Positions 17,186-27,637 of a stretch of DNA of 64,000 bases are shown here, piece by piece. The translations under genes and the position numbers were made by a program. The first letter of the stretch is position 1; each line of letters begins with the position of its first letter. The DNA is from Acidimicrobiales bacterium (GTDB lineage: Bacteria; Actinomycetota; Acidimicrobiia; Acidimicrobiales; AC-14). Below the pieces are notes generated by a model. That model was not told the DNA's origin and did not search any database. It saw only the letters and a list, made by a program, of their open reading frames with translations. Location of the stretch: the NCBI GenBank assembly GCA_025463925.1, contig JAODBK010000073.1:1-64000 (forward strand), in the 5' to 3' direction.

Positions 17186-18442
17186 ATGGAAGATGCGGTG
17201 GCCCAGCCCGCGGACGTCGACTTGGCGCGACTGCTGCTCGAGCTCAGCCGCGAGGTCACGAGCAACCTGAACTTGCAGGACGTGCTCGATGCCAGCGTGG
17301 TCGCGCTCCGCAAACTGCTCGACTTCGGCGGCGGCGCCATCCAGCTCGTCGAGCACGACTGCCTCGTCGCCGCCGCCACCGACCCGCCGGCCACCGCCGA
17401 GGCCCGCACAGTGCGCATCCCCGTCGGGCAAGGTGTCTCGGGCACGATCGCGGCCGACGGCAACCCGATCTACATCGCCGACATCGACGTCGACCAGCGG
17501 GTCTTCCCGGACGGGCGCAAGAACGGCGTCAGCTCGGGGGTGCACTCCTACTTCGGCGTGCCGCTGATCACCGGCGGCCGGGTGATCGGCGTGGTGTCGT
17601 TCGACGCGCTGACCGTCGACGCGTTCAGCTCGGCCGACCGTTCGTTGGTGCTGGCGTTCGTGCCGACGATCGCGGCCGCGGTCCAGAACGCGCAGCTCTT
17701 CGAGCGCGAGGTCGCGACGCTCAACAACCTGCGCGAGGCCCAGCGCATGCGCGACGACTTCCTCGCCGTCATCTCGCACGAGCTGCGGACGCCGCTCACG
17801 TCGATCGCCGGGTTCGCGTCGACACTGTCGTCGCACATCGACCGGCTGCCGCCCGCGACGGTCGTCGACGTCGCCGGCCGCATCCTGATGAACAGCCACC
17901 GACTCGAGCTGCTGATCGACGATCTGCTCGACCTCACACAGCTCGAGCAGGGGCGGCTCACGGTGAAGACGTCACCGACCAATGTCGCGGCCCTCCTCGC
18001 GGCGACGGCACGCGAGACCGACTCGCCGGATCACGTGCTGACGTTCGCGGTCGACGACGACCTGCCGTTCGCGGTGGCCGACGAGCGGCGGTTGCGCCAG
18101 ATCCTGGCCAACCTCATCGGCAACGCCCGCAAGTTCTCCGCGCCGGGCGGCACCATCGAGGTGTCGGCGCGCGCCATCGACGTTGGCGGCGCGGTCGAGC
18201 TGCGGGTCACCGACGACGGCAAGGGCATCCCGGCGCACCTGCACGAGCGGATCTTCGAGCCGTTCTTCCAGGTCGAGCCGGCGACGACGCGCGGCGTGGG
18301 CGGGCTCGGCGTCGGGCTCTACCTGGTGCGACAGCTGTGCGACATGATGGGCGCCACCCTCGGTGTCAGGAGCGAGCTCGGGCGGGGCAGCACGTTCACG
18401 GTGCGGTTGGCCGAGGTCACGGGGATCAACCTGTCCGTGTAG
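17186..18442 (+). CDS. Soluble GAF-domain sensor histidine kinase
   Basis: A 418-residue kinase without transmembrane segments. A GAF domain occupies roughly residues 20-170 (GQGVSGTIA, YFGVPLI, VIGVVSFD). The dimerisation/phosphoacceptor helix carries H198 in SHELRTPL. The ATPase domain has the N box NLIGNARKFS, G1 DDGKGI and G2 GVGGLGVGLY. It probably senses a small ligand or redox state in the cytoplasm. No response regulator is adjacent, so the partner is unknown. The start at ATG 17186 directly follows GAAGGGG, which is too close for a normal ribosome site; GTG 17198 would have better spacing. Confidence 0.85.
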   Translation: MEDAVAQPADVDLARLLLELSREVTSNLNLQDVLDASVVALRKLLDFGGGAIQLVEHDCLVAAATDPPATAEARTVRIPVGQGVSGTIAADGNPIYIADIDVDQRVFPDGRKNGVSSGVHSYFGVPLITGGRVIGVVSFDALTVDAFSSADRSLVLAFVPTIAAAVQNAQLFEREVATLNNLREAQRMRDDFLAVISHELRTPLTSIAGFASTLSSHIDRLPPATVVDVAGRILMNSHRLELLIDDLLDLTQLEQGRLTVKTSPTNVAALLAATARETDSPDHVLTFAVDDDLPFAVADERRLRQILANLIGNARKFSAPGGTIEVSARAIDVGGAVELRVTDDGKGIPAHLHERIFEPFFQVEPATTRGVGGLGVGLYLVRQLCDMMGATLGVRSELGRGSTFTVRLAEVTGINLSV

Positions 18443-18459
18443 TGGGGTAAGGCAGGGGG

Positions 18460-19053
18460 GTGGACGATCTCGAGCGGCTGCGGGCGCAAGCCGCCGACTG
18501 CCGCAACTGCGACCTGTGGGAGCACGCCACCCAGACGGTGTTCGGCGAGGGGCGGCCGGGCGCGCCGTTGATGTTCGTCGGCGAGCAGCCGGGCGACCAC
18601 GAGGACCTCGAGGGCAGCCCGTTCGTCGGCCCGGCCGGCGCGCTGCTCGACAAGGCGATGGCCGAGGTCGGGATCGCCCGCGACGACGTCTACGTGACCA
18701 ACGCGGTGAAGCACTTCAAGTTCGAGCAACGCGGCAAACGGCGCATCCACAAGAGGCCGGGCGCGACGGAGCTCAAGGCCTGTCACCCGTGGCTGGACGC
18801 CGAGCTCGAGGTCGTGCACCCGCGCATGGTGTGCGCGCTCGGCGCAATCGCGGCGCAGTCGCTCTACGGGTCGAAGTTCAAGGTGACCGTGATGCGCGGA
18901 CAGCTCGTGTCGTGGGACCGCGAACCGGCGGCGATGGCCACCGTGCACCCGTCGTCGATCCTCCGCGCGCCCGACGACGCCGCCCGCCGCAGCGCCTACG
19001 CCGAGTTCGTGAACGACCTCCAGGTCGCGGCCAGCGTGCTCGACGCCGCGTAG
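18460..19053 (+). CDS. udgX: UdgX-family uracil-DNA glycosylase
   Basis: A 197-residue iron-sulfur uracil-DNA glycosylase. Cysteines C14, C17, C108 and C125 fit the 4Fe-4S set of family 4/5-like UDGs. The active-site motif is GEQPGDHEDLEG (E42) and the second is HPSSILRA. The decisive feature is the insert GKRRIHKRP with H97: in Mycobacterium smegmatis UdgX the equivalent His in the KRRIH loop bonds covalently to the deoxyribose after uracil removal, giving a suicide complex. Function is repair or marking of uracil in DNA. GTG 18460 follows a G-rich run 17 bases after the kinase stop. Confidence 0.9.
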   Translation: MDDLERLRAQAADCRNCDLWEHATQTVFGEGRPGAPLMFVGEQPGDHEDLEGSPFVGPAGALLDKAMAEVGIARDDVYVTNAVKHFKFEQRGKRRIHKRPGATELKACHPWLDAELEVVHPRMVCALGAIAAQSLYGSKFKVTVMRGQLVSWDREPAAMATVHPSSILRAPDDAARRSAYAEFVNDLQVAASVLDAA

Positions 19054-19090
19054 GACGCCCTGCTCGACCTCCGGTCATTCGAACCCCGGC

Positions 19091-20341
19091 CTACGGCTGC
19101 ATGGCCGCCATGATCGTGGAGTCGGGCGGCGGGCGGCGGGGTGGGGCGCGGCGGGCCAGCGCCGCCTCGATGGCCGGGCCGAGGCGTTCGAGCTTCTGCG
19201 TCTCCCGCTCGGTCTCGCCCTCGTGGAACTCCGGCATGACCTCGCGAGCGAACAGCTCGAGACTCTCGCAGATGTGCTCGTGACGGTTGTTGCCGGCCTG
19301 GCTGACGAAGATGACCTGGTCGACGCCGGCGTCGGCGTAGTTCCGCATCAGCTCCCGCAGCTGGGCGGGCGTGCCGATGGCGCCCCGCAACGACCCCAGG
19401 CCCTGCTCGAAGAGCTGGGCACCCAGCGCCTGACCGGTCTGGGCGGCGACCTCGCGCCGGAAGCCGAAGAGGTCGCGGTTGCGCTCGAACTCCTCCCACA
19501 CGTTCGTCTCGCCCGGCGTGTGATTGCCGAAGACGTAGTAGTGGCCGAGCGAGTACCCGAAGAAGTGGCCGCCGTCGAGCCCGCGCTCGATCGCCGTCTC
19601 CTCGTCGGCGTGGCACATCATCGGCATGACGCACGCGATGTTCGGGTTGACCGCGAAGCCGCCCGGGACGCACTCCTCGCTCTGGATCGTGGCGTAGTAG
19701 TCGCCGACCCACTGCTCGGCCTCACCGGGCTCGATGAAGCTGAACGACAACGCGCCGATGCCCTTCTGCGCGGCCAGGTGGATCGTCTCGCGCCGGCTGC
19801 ACGCCACCCACAGCGGCGGGTGCGGTTTCTGCAACGGCTTGGGCACGACGTTGCGCGGCGGCATCTCGAAGTGCGCGCCCTGATAGCCGGCGAACGGGGT
19901 CTCCACGAACATGCGGGTGACGGCATCGAGCGCCTCGGCCCACTGCGCGCGCTTGTCGGCCCGGTTGACCAGGAAGCCGCCGAGCTCGGCGGCCGACGAG
20001 GCCTCGCCGGTGCCGAAGTCCACCCGGCCGTCGCTGACGAGGTCGAGGGTCGCGATCCGCTCGGCGACGCGCGCGGTGTGGTTGAAGTTGAACGGCAGCT
20101 GCACGATCCCGTGGCCGAGGCGGATGCGACTGGTCCGCTGGCTGGCGGCCGCCAGGAAGACCTCGGGCGCCGATGAATGGCTGTACTCCTCGAGGAAGTG
20201 GTGCTCGACCTCCCACACGTAGTCGAAGCCGACGCGATCGGCCAGCTCGACCTGTTCGAGCGCATCCTTGAGGAGGCGGTGCTCGTCGTCGTCGGCCCAG
20301 GGCCTCGGCAGTTGGTGCTCATAGAAGATGCCGAATTTCAT
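19091..20341 (-). CDS. LLM-class F420/flavin-dependent oxidoreductase
   Basis: A 416-residue TIM-barrel luciferase-like monooxygenase. It begins MKFGIFYEHQ, followed by DYVWEVEHHF, RIRLGHGIVQLPF and VDFGTGEASS, the usual strand motifs of the family. Actinobacterial members use FMNH2 or F420H2 to oxidise or reduce many substrates, so the substrate cannot be named. The C-terminal 25 residues (Arg/Pro-rich) are an extension outside the barrel. The ATG at 20341 gives the expected N-terminus; the longer frame beyond it is antisense to the lipoprotein gene. Confidence 0.85.
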   Translation of the reverse strand: MKFGIFYEHQLPRPWADDDEHRLLKDALEQVELADRVGFDYVWEVEHHFLEEYSHSSAPEVFLAAASQRTSRIRLGHGIVQLPFNFNHTARVAERIATLDLVSDGRVDFGTGEASSAAELGGFLVNRADKRAQWAEALDAVTRMFVETPFAGYQGAHFEMPPRNVVPKPLQKPHPPLWVACSRRETIHLAAQKGIGALSFSFIEPGEAEQWVGDYYATIQSEECVPGGFAVNPNIACVMPMMCHADEETAIERGLDGGHFFGYSLGHYYVFGNHTPGETNVWEEFERNRDLFGFRREVAAQTGQALGAQLFEQGLGSLRGAIGTPAQLRELMRNYADAGVDQVIFVSQAGNNRHEHICESLELFAREVMPEFHEGETERETQKLERLGPAIEAALARRAPPRRPPPDSTIMAAMQP

Positions 20342-20387
20342 GGCCCAGGTGTCTACACCGCGTGCTCCGACGAAGCAGACTGAGCGG

Positions 20388-20840
20388 ATGCGCCGCGCCA
20401 TCGTGCTCCTGCTCGTGGCCCTCGCGGCGTGTGGTGGCTCGTCGAAGCCGGGCACCGCGACGCTCACCACCAGCGGCGCGACGGTGGCGACCTTCTCGGG
20501 GAAGGACAGTGGCGCGTTCTGCCCGATCGCCGGTCCGTTCGTGCACGCCACCGACCTCCAGGCGGTGTTCACCGACCCCGAAGCGGCCAAGGCCCGCGTC
20601 GCCGAGCTGCGGCCGGTCATCGCCGAGGCCCGTCGCAAGGCGCCCGCGGAGATCAAGGCCGACGTCGAGCGGGTCGCCGACCGCGTCACCCAGGGGTTCG
20701 ACGCGCTGGCCGCAGCCAACTACCAGGCGTTGAAGATCGACCGGGCGACGATCGATGCGCTGCTCGGTGACGAGCAGTTCAAGACGTCGGCGGCGCGCAT
20801 CGGCGAGTACGCGCAACAGGTCTGCCACGTGAGCCCGTGA
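20388..20840 (+). CDS. Small lipoprotein of unknown function
   Basis: A 150-residue protein with a lipoprotein signal peptide: two Arg, a hydrophobic core and the lipobox LAAC, with lipidation at C15. The mature part is helical and carries two further cysteines (in AFCPIAG and QVCHVSP) that could pair. No family is recognised. Its stop overlaps the next GTG (GTGA), so it is probably co-translated with the metallo-beta-lactamase-fold gene. Confidence 0.65.
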   Translation: MRRAIVLLLVALAACGGSSKPGTATLTTSGATVATFSGKDSGAFCPIAGPFVHATDLQAVFTDPEAAKARVAELRPVIAEARRKAPAEIKADVERVADRVTQGFDALAAANYQALKIDRATIDALLGDEQFKTSAARIGEYAQQVCHVSP

Positions 20841-22123
20841 GTGTGCTCGACGTCGCCGACCGGTTGTGGCGGGGCGAGCCCGTCGACTTCCATCCGATGG
20901 TGCCGGCTGGCGACATCGTCGAGGTCGCCGACCGGGTGGCGTTCCTGCCCGGGTTCGCCAACGTGAGCGCGATGCGCACCGACGACGGGCTCCTGCTCGT
21001 CGACACCGGCTCGTCGTTCACCGCCGACCGGGTGCACGAGCAGGTGCGGTCGTGGACCGGCGCCGGCGGGCCGCACCTGCACACCGCGGTGTACAGCCAC
21101 GGCCACATCGACCACGTCTTCGGCGTGGCCCGGTTCGAAGCGGAGGCCGCCGACCGCGGTTGGCCGGCGCCCCGGGTGCTGGCCCACGAGGCGCTGCCGG
21201 CCCGGTTCGACCGCTACGTCCTGACGGCTGGGTACAACGGCGTGATCAACCAGCGGCAGTTCCAGGTGCCCGGACTGCGGTGGCCGACGGAGTACCGCTA
21301 CCCCGACGAGACCTACCGGTCGGACCTGTCGTTTGCCCTCGGCGGCCGGCCCGTCGAGCTCCACCATGCACGGGGCGAGACCGACGACCACACCTGGACG
21401 TGGCTGCCCGACAGCCGCGTGCTCTGCTGCGGTGACTTCTTCATCTGGGCGTCGCCCAACGCCGGCAACCCGCAGAAGGTGCAGCGGTACCCGCGTGAGT
21501 GGGCGGTGGCGCTGCGGGCGATGGTCGCCCTGGCGCCGGAGATCCTGCTGCCGGGCCACGGCGTGCCGGTGATCGGCGCCGACCGCGTCGCGCAGGCGCT
21601 CACGGACACGGCCGAGCTGCTCGAGCACTTGCACGACGACACGGTGGCGATGATGAACGAGGGGGCGCGGCTCGACGACATCCTGCACACGGTGCGGGCG
21701 CCGGCCCACCTGATGGAGCGGCCGTACCTGCGGCCGGTGTACGACGAGCCCGAGTTCATCGTCCGCAACGTGTGGCGGCTGTACGGCGGGTGGTACGACG
21801 GCAACCCGGCAACCCTCAAGCCGGCGCCGGACGCGGCGTTGGCGCGCGAAGTCGCTGACCTCGTGGGCGGCGCCGGCCGGCTGGCGTCGCGAGCCCTCGA
21901 CCTCGCCGCCACCGGCGCGGAAGACGACCTCCGGCTGGCCGGCCACCTCGTCGAGCTGGCGTCGCTCGCGGCACCCGACGATCGGTCGGTGCACCTCGCC
22001 CGGGCCGAGGTGTTCGAGCGCCGGGTGGCCGCCGCGACATCGACGATGGCCAAGGGCGTCTTCGCGTGGGCCGCGTCGGAGTCGCGCGCCCGAGCCGATC
22101 CGCCGCCGGAACGCGAGAACTAG
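20837..22123 (+). CDS. Alkylsulfatase-like metallo-beta-lactamase hydrolase
   Basis: A 428-residue cytosolic enzyme. The metallo-beta-lactamase domain has SHGHIDHVFG (H88, H90, D92, H93), the later metal strands ARGETDDHTW and GDFF, and LLPGHG. The C-terminal segment (WRLYGGWYDGNP and a following helical region) is the dimerisation domain of SdsA1/BDS1-like alkyl sulfatases, shortened at the end and without their SCP2-like part. It probably hydrolyses a sulfate ester or a related substrate. It overlaps the upstream lipoprotein gene by four bases and the downstream convergent gene by four bases. Confidence 0.8.
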   Translation: MSVLDVADRLWRGEPVDFHPMVPAGDIVEVADRVAFLPGFANVSAMRTDDGLLLVDTGSSFTADRVHEQVRSWTGAGGPHLHTAVYSHGHIDHVFGVARFEAEAADRGWPAPRVLAHEALPARFDRYVLTAGYNGVINQRQFQVPGLRWPTEYRYPDETYRSDLSFALGGRPVELHHARGETDDHTWTWLPDSRVLCCGDFFIWASPNAGNPQKVQRYPREWAVALRAMVALAPEILLPGHGVPVIGADRVAQALTDTAELLEHLHDDTVAMMNEGARLDDILHTVRAPAHLMERPYLRPVYDEPEFIVRNVWRLYGGWYDGNPATLKPAPDAALAREVADLVGGAGRLASRALDLAATGAEDDLRLAGHLVELASLAAPDDRSVHLARAEVFERRVAAATSTMAKGVFAWAASESRARADPPPEREN

Positions 22124-23916
22124 ACCGCGGCGGCGAGGGTCTCGGCCTCGGTGACCATCTCCTCGACGACGTCGAGGCCGGCCGACCAGAAGCCGGGATC
22201 GGAGAGGTCGACGCCGACCAGTTTCGCCAACTGCTCGGGCGAGTCGGACCCACCGGCGGAGAGCAGCGCGAGGTACTGCGGCACGAACGACGCGCCCTCG
22301 GCCTCGTAGCGCGCGTAGATCGCGAGCGTCAGCAGGTTGCCGAAGGCGTACGCGTACACGTAGCCCGGCGTGTGGATGAAATGCGGGATGTAGCTCCACC
22401 AGACGCCGTAATCGTCCGTGAGCGTCACCGAGTCCTGGAACATGGCCCGTTGCGTGCGCAGCCACTCGGTCTTGAAGCGGTCGGGCGACAGCTCCCCCTC
22501 GTTGCGACGGATGGTGTGCACCGCGTCCTCGAAGCGGTTCATCGCGATCTGCCGGAAGACCGACGCGGTCACGTCCTCGATGCGGCCGGCGAGCAGCCCG
22601 AGCCGTTGCTTCGGGTCGCGCACGTCGGCGAGCAGGCGATGGAACGTCACCGTCTCGCCGAAGATCGACGCTGTCTCGGCCAACGTCAGCGGCGTGTCGG
22701 CGTTGAACAGGCCCAGCTTCGACGCGAGGACCTGGTGCACACCGTGGCCGAGCTCGTGGGCCATTGTCATCACGTCGCGGCGGCGCGCCGTGTAGTTGAG
22801 GAGGACGTACGGGTGGGCCGACGGAACCGCCGGGTGGGCGAACGCGCCACCCTGCTTGCCGGGCATCACCGGCGCGTCGATGTAACCGTGGAAGAACGCT
22901 TCGGCGATGTCCGCCATCTCCGGCGCGAACGAGCGGTACGCGTCCAGCACGATCCGCTTGGCCTCCTCGAAACCGACCTCGCCCTCGTCGAGCTCGAGCG
23001 GCGCGTAGCGATCGTACTCGTTGAGCTCGTCGAGCCCCAGCAGCTTGGCCTTCAGCCGGTACCAGCGGGCGACGATGTCGTAGCGCGACGTCACCGACCC
23101 GACGAGGGCCTCGACCGTGGCGTCGTCGATCTCGTTGCCGAGGTTCCGCGACTCGATCCAGCTCCGGTAGTTGCGAAGCCGGTCGTCGATCGACTGGTCG
23201 GACGCGACGGTGTTGAAGATGAAGGTGCGGGTGGCCAACCCCGTTCCTCGCAACGCCGCGGTGACCGCCTGCCCGGCGCGTTGGCGCTTGGCCCGGTCAC
23301 CGTCGTGCAGGACCGACAGCGCGGTCTCGAGGCTGACCGTGTCGCCGTCGAGCTCGACGTCGATCGTGTCGGTGACCTCGGTGAACAACCGGGCCCACGC
23401 CGACCGGCCGGTCACCGACTTCTCGGCCATCACCTTCTCTTCGGGCTCGCTGAGCAGATGCGGCCGGAAGCGGCGCGCCGATTCGAGCCAGTGCCGCCGG
23501 TCGGCCAGCGCCGGGTCGGCCAGCACCTCGGCGACATGATCGTCGGGCGCGTTGGCCCACTCGAGGCCGAAGAAGAGGAGATCGGTGCCGATCGCCGTGC
23601 CCCGCTCCTCGACCTTCTGCAGGAGCGCGCCTCGCGCCGGGTCGCGGGTGTCGGTGCAGTAGTGGAGGAACGCGAACGTGGCGACCTTGCCGATCTGCTC
23701 CTCGATGCCCTCGAGCTCGGCGATCGCCGCCGCCAGGTCGTCGGCCGCCAGTTCGGCGACCCGGCCGCGGTAGCGCTCGGCGAAGGCCTTGGCCCGTTCG
23801 CCGGCGGTGGTGAGATCGGCCTCGAGCGCCGGATCGTCCGGCCCCACGTAGAGCGGGGTGAGGTCCCAGCGGACGCCTTCGGCGCCGGAGGCGGGCGCCG
23901 CGTCGGTGACGGTCAT
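22120..23916 (-). CDS. pepF: Oligoendopeptidase F (M3B peptidase)
   Basis: A 598-residue zinc metallopeptidase that cleaves short peptides in the cytoplasm. The zinc motif HELGH lies at residues 387-391 (MAHELGHGVH), and the downstream LAETASIFGE supplies the third ligand Glu. The length and the helical N-terminal half match the M3B subfamily. It stands alone on the minus strand, with its stop overlapping the stop of the convergent hydrolase gene. Confidence 0.92.
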   Translation of the reverse strand: MTVTDAAPASGAEGVRWDLTPLYVGPDDPALEADLTTAGERAKAFAERYRGRVAELAADDLAAAIAELEGIEEQIGKVATFAFLHYCTDTRDPARGALLQKVEERGTAIGTDLLFFGLEWANAPDDHVAEVLADPALADRRHWLESARRFRPHLLSEPEEKVMAEKSVTGRSAWARLFTEVTDTIDVELDGDTVSLETALSVLHDGDRAKRQRAGQAVTAALRGTGLATRTFIFNTVASDQSIDDRLRNYRSWIESRNLGNEIDDATVEALVGSVTSRYDIVARWYRLKAKLLGLDELNEYDRYAPLELDEGEVGFEEAKRIVLDAYRSFAPEMADIAEAFFHGYIDAPVMPGKQGGAFAHPAVPSAHPYVLLNYTARRRDVMTMAHELGHGVHQVLASKLGLFNADTPLTLAETASIFGETVTFHRLLADVRDPKQRLGLLAGRIEDVTASVFRQIAMNRFEDAVHTIRRNEGELSPDRFKTEWLRTQRAMFQDSVTLTDDYGVWWSYIPHFIHTPGYVYAYAFGNLLTLAIYARYEAEGASFVPQYLALLSAGGSDSPEQLAKLVGVDLSDPGFWSAGLDVVEEMVTEAETLAAAV

Positions 23917-23923
23917 GCCACCG

Positions 23924-23929
23924 ACGCTA
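23924..23929 (-). promoter_or_regulatory. -10-like box TAGCGT for oligoendopeptidase F
   Basis: On the minus strand TAGCGT ends 7 bases before ATG 23916, with no Shine-Dalgarno sequence. Confidence 0.4.
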
Positions 23930-23944
23930 TCGCCCGATCAGGAC

Positions 23945-24406
23945 TTAGTCGCCGGGGGTGTTGGCCTTGCCCTTGCCCTTGGAATTGCCGTGGGCCGGCG
24001 CGGTGGGTGCGGTCGGCGCGGCCGTGGCACCGGTCGTCGTCGTCGGGCAACTGGTCTCGCCGTGGGCGATGGCCGAGACGTACTTGCCGTGGTTGCCGCA
24101 CTCGGCGTCGTGGCTGTGGTCGTGCGCGGCCGCCGACACCGTCGCACCGTGGTTGGCCCCGGTCGTGCCGCTCGTGCCGTTGGACGGTGTGGCGGCAGTC
24201 GTCGCGTCGGTCGTCGTCGTGTCCGCCACGGTCGTCGTGGTGTCACCGGCGGTCGTCGTGGTGTCGCCGCCGATGGTCGTGGTCGTGGCATCGGTGGTCG
24301 TCGGGCCGGACGGAGCGGTCTGGGCGAGCGCCGCGGTGGCGCCGAGGAGGACGGTGCCGGCGATGACGATCGAGGCGAGCTGACGCGTGTGCATGTGACT
24401 AGTCAT
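23945..24406 (-). CDS. Secreted Thr-rich protein with His/Cys module
   Basis: About 153 residues from ATG 24406; GTG 24418 and ATG 24394 are alternatives. A signal peptide (QLASIVIAGTVLLGATAALA) is followed by a low-complexity stretch of DTTTT and TTTTD units. A compact His/Cys segment (HDHSHDAECGNHGKYVS, then AIAHGETSC) comes next, followed by a Thr/Ala/Pro tail ending in Lys/Gly. The His/Cys part could bind metal. The repeats look like an O-glycosylatable stalk. No enzyme motif is seen. Confidence 0.55.
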   Translation of the reverse strand: MTSHMHTRQLASIVIAGTVLLGATAALAQTAPSGPTTTDATTTTIGGDTTTTAGDTTTTVADTTTTDATTAATPSNGTSGTTGANHGATVSAAAHDHSHDAECGNHGKYVSAIAHGETSCPTTTTGATAAPTAPTAPAHGNSKGKGKANTPGD

Positions 24407-24439
24407 CGGCTCGATCACGAGCCGGCTTGAGGGCGGTGC

Positions 24440-26218
<1,779 letters not shown>

Positions 26219-26259
26219 TACGCCGGAGCTTACGCCCCCGCCCCGGAACCGGGGGCCGG

Positions 26260-26265
26260 TACCGT
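26260..26265 (+). promoter_or_regulatory. -10-like box TACCGT, divergent from the riboswitch
   Basis: TACCGT ends 8 bases before ATG 26274 and has no Shine-Dalgarno sequence after it. It should drive the MauE-like gene away from thiC. Confidence 0.4.
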
Positions 26266-26273
26266 GGCCGGCC

Positions 26274-26651
26274 ATGCTCGGCACCGTTGCCGCCGTCGCG
26301 CTCGCGGCGGTGTTCGTGTGGGCCGCGGTCGCCAAACTGCGGGCGCCGGTCGCGACGGCGCAGGCCTTCCGAGCCATGCGGATCCGCCATTCGGGGCTGG
26401 CGGCCCGGGCCGTACCGGTCAGCGAGCTGGCGGTCGCGGCCGCGCTGGTGGCGTCACCCCGCGGCGGCGGCATCGTCGCCCTCGTCGCGTTGGCCGCGAT
26501 GAGCACGGTGCTCGTCGTCGTCATCCGCGGTGGGCGGCCGGTCCCGTGCGCGTGCTTCGGCGCCACTCGCATCCGGCCCACAGGAACCGGCGACCTCGTT
26601 CGCAATGTCGCGCTGATGGCGCTCGCGGTGGTCGCGATCGTCGTTTCCTGA
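26274..26651 (+). CDS. MauE/DoxX-like redox membrane protein
   Basis: A 125-residue protein with four transmembrane helices. The CACFGA motif in the third loop (near residue 90) is the hallmark of the MauE/vitamin K epoxide reductase-like group, which moves electrons or disulfides across the membrane. In methylamine utilisation MauE helps form disulfides; here no mau genes are present, so a general thiol-redox role is more likely. It is single-domain and sits alone between thiC and a hydrolase gene. Confidence 0.7.
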   Translation: MLGTVAAVALAAVFVWAAVAKLRAPVATAQAFRAMRIRHSGLAARAVPVSELAVAAALVASPRGGGIVALVALAAMSTVLVVVIRGGRPVPCACFGATRIRPTGTGDLVRNVALMALAVVAIVVS

Positions 26652-26702
26652 CACCCACGTCATCCGCGAGATGGCGCGGGCAACTGGGTACCTTCGCTGG
26701 TG

Positions 26703-27617
26703 ATGGCACAACGCCGCGGGGGACGCGACGTGCGTATGGTCGACGGCTCGGTCGTCATCGACGGTCGGCGATGGCGCTATTCCGTCTCCGACAATCTCGA
26801 AGCCACGACGTGGGCGCTGAACGTGCACGGCTTCTTCGCGGGCGGCGGCGTGTACTGGCGGGAGAGCACGCGGTTGGCCGGCCGCCTCGGGCTCCGCGTC
26901 ATCAACCCCAGCCTGCCCGGCTTCGGCGGCAGCGACCCGCTGCCGTGGGAGGAGGTGCGCATGGGCGTGATGGCCGACGGCCTTGCTCAGCTGCTCGACC
27001 ACCTCGGCGCGCCCGCGGCGATCGTCCTCGGCCACTCGATGGGCGGCGCCACCGCGATGCAGTTCGCCCACGACTTCCCCGACCGGACGCTCGGCGTGAT
27101 CTATCGCGACGGCGTCGCCACCGACTCGTGGAAGGAGCGCACCGGGTTGGCGTCGGTGCTGTTCAAGCCGTTCATCCCCGATCTCGGCCAGGCCATCGAC
27201 ATGCTGACCGCCTTCGCCACCGACCTGCCCGACCTGGCGTGGTCACGGCTGACGAGCATGGCCGCGACCGCGGCGCCCGACATCCGGCTGAATGCCCGCT
27301 CGATCAGGAACACCATGCCGGTCGGGGCGATGCTGTACGCCTGCGACTTCACGCCGATCGTCGAGGCGGTCGCCCGCCGCGGCGACATTCCCATCCTGCC
27401 GATGTGGGGCCGGTACGACCGCATCGTGCCGGCGCGCACGGGGCGGGAGTTCGGCCAGCTCGTGGGCGAAGACGTCTGCTGGGTGCTCGGCCAGCACAGT
27501 TGGATGATCCCGAGGCCGGCGACCCAGCTGAACGTGTTGCGCCACACCGACGCCGGTCAGCGCTTCATGGACCGCGTCGGCGAGCGGGCCCGGATGCTGG
27601 ACGGACTGGCCGCGTAG
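26703..27617 (+). CDS. Alpha/beta hydrolase
   Basis: A 304-residue serine hydrolase. The oxyanion strand NVHGFFAGG, the nucleophile elbow GHSMGG, an acid in WGRYDRIVP and a late His (GQHSW) make up the usual triad. It resembles lipase/haloperoxidase-like hydrolases of unknown substrate. A TACCTT box ends 8 bases upstream of ATG 26703; GTG 26700 is an alternative start. It precedes the heme genes by 20 bases but has no known role in that pathway. Confidence 0.8.
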   Translation: MAQRRGGRDVRMVDGSVVIDGRRWRYSVSDNLEATTWALNVHGFFAGGGVYWRESTRLAGRLGLRVINPSLPGFGGSDPLPWEEVRMGVMADGLAQLLDHLGAPAAIVLGHSMGGATAMQFAHDFPDRTLGVIYRDGVATDSWKERTGLASVLFKPFIPDLGQAIDMLTAFATDLPDLAWSRLTSMAATAAPDIRLNARSIRNTMPVGAMLYACDFTPIVEAVARRGDIPILPMWGRYDRIVPARTGREFGQLVGEDVCWVLGQHSWMIPRPATQLNVLRHTDAGQRFMDRVGERARMLDGLAA

Positions 27618-27624
27618 CTGCCAG

Positions 27625-27630
27625 TACCGT
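27625..27630 (+). promoter_or_regulatory. -10-like box TACCGT for the heme operon
   Basis: TACCGT ends 7 bases before the hemE GTG 27638. The heme genes may thus have their own leaderless promoter although a hydrolase gene ends just upstream. Confidence 0.4.
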
Positions 27631-27637
27631 TTCGGGC

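Noticed and set aside
24160-24310. Repeated GTCGTCGT/CGGTGGTC pattern, CRISPR-like at first sight
   Set aside because: It is the codon repeat of a Thr-rich secreted protein, without spacers of even length and without cas genes.
22066-24366. 766-codon plus-strand frame
   Set aside because: It is antisense to oligoendopeptidase F and the Thr-rich gene, with no recognisable motif.
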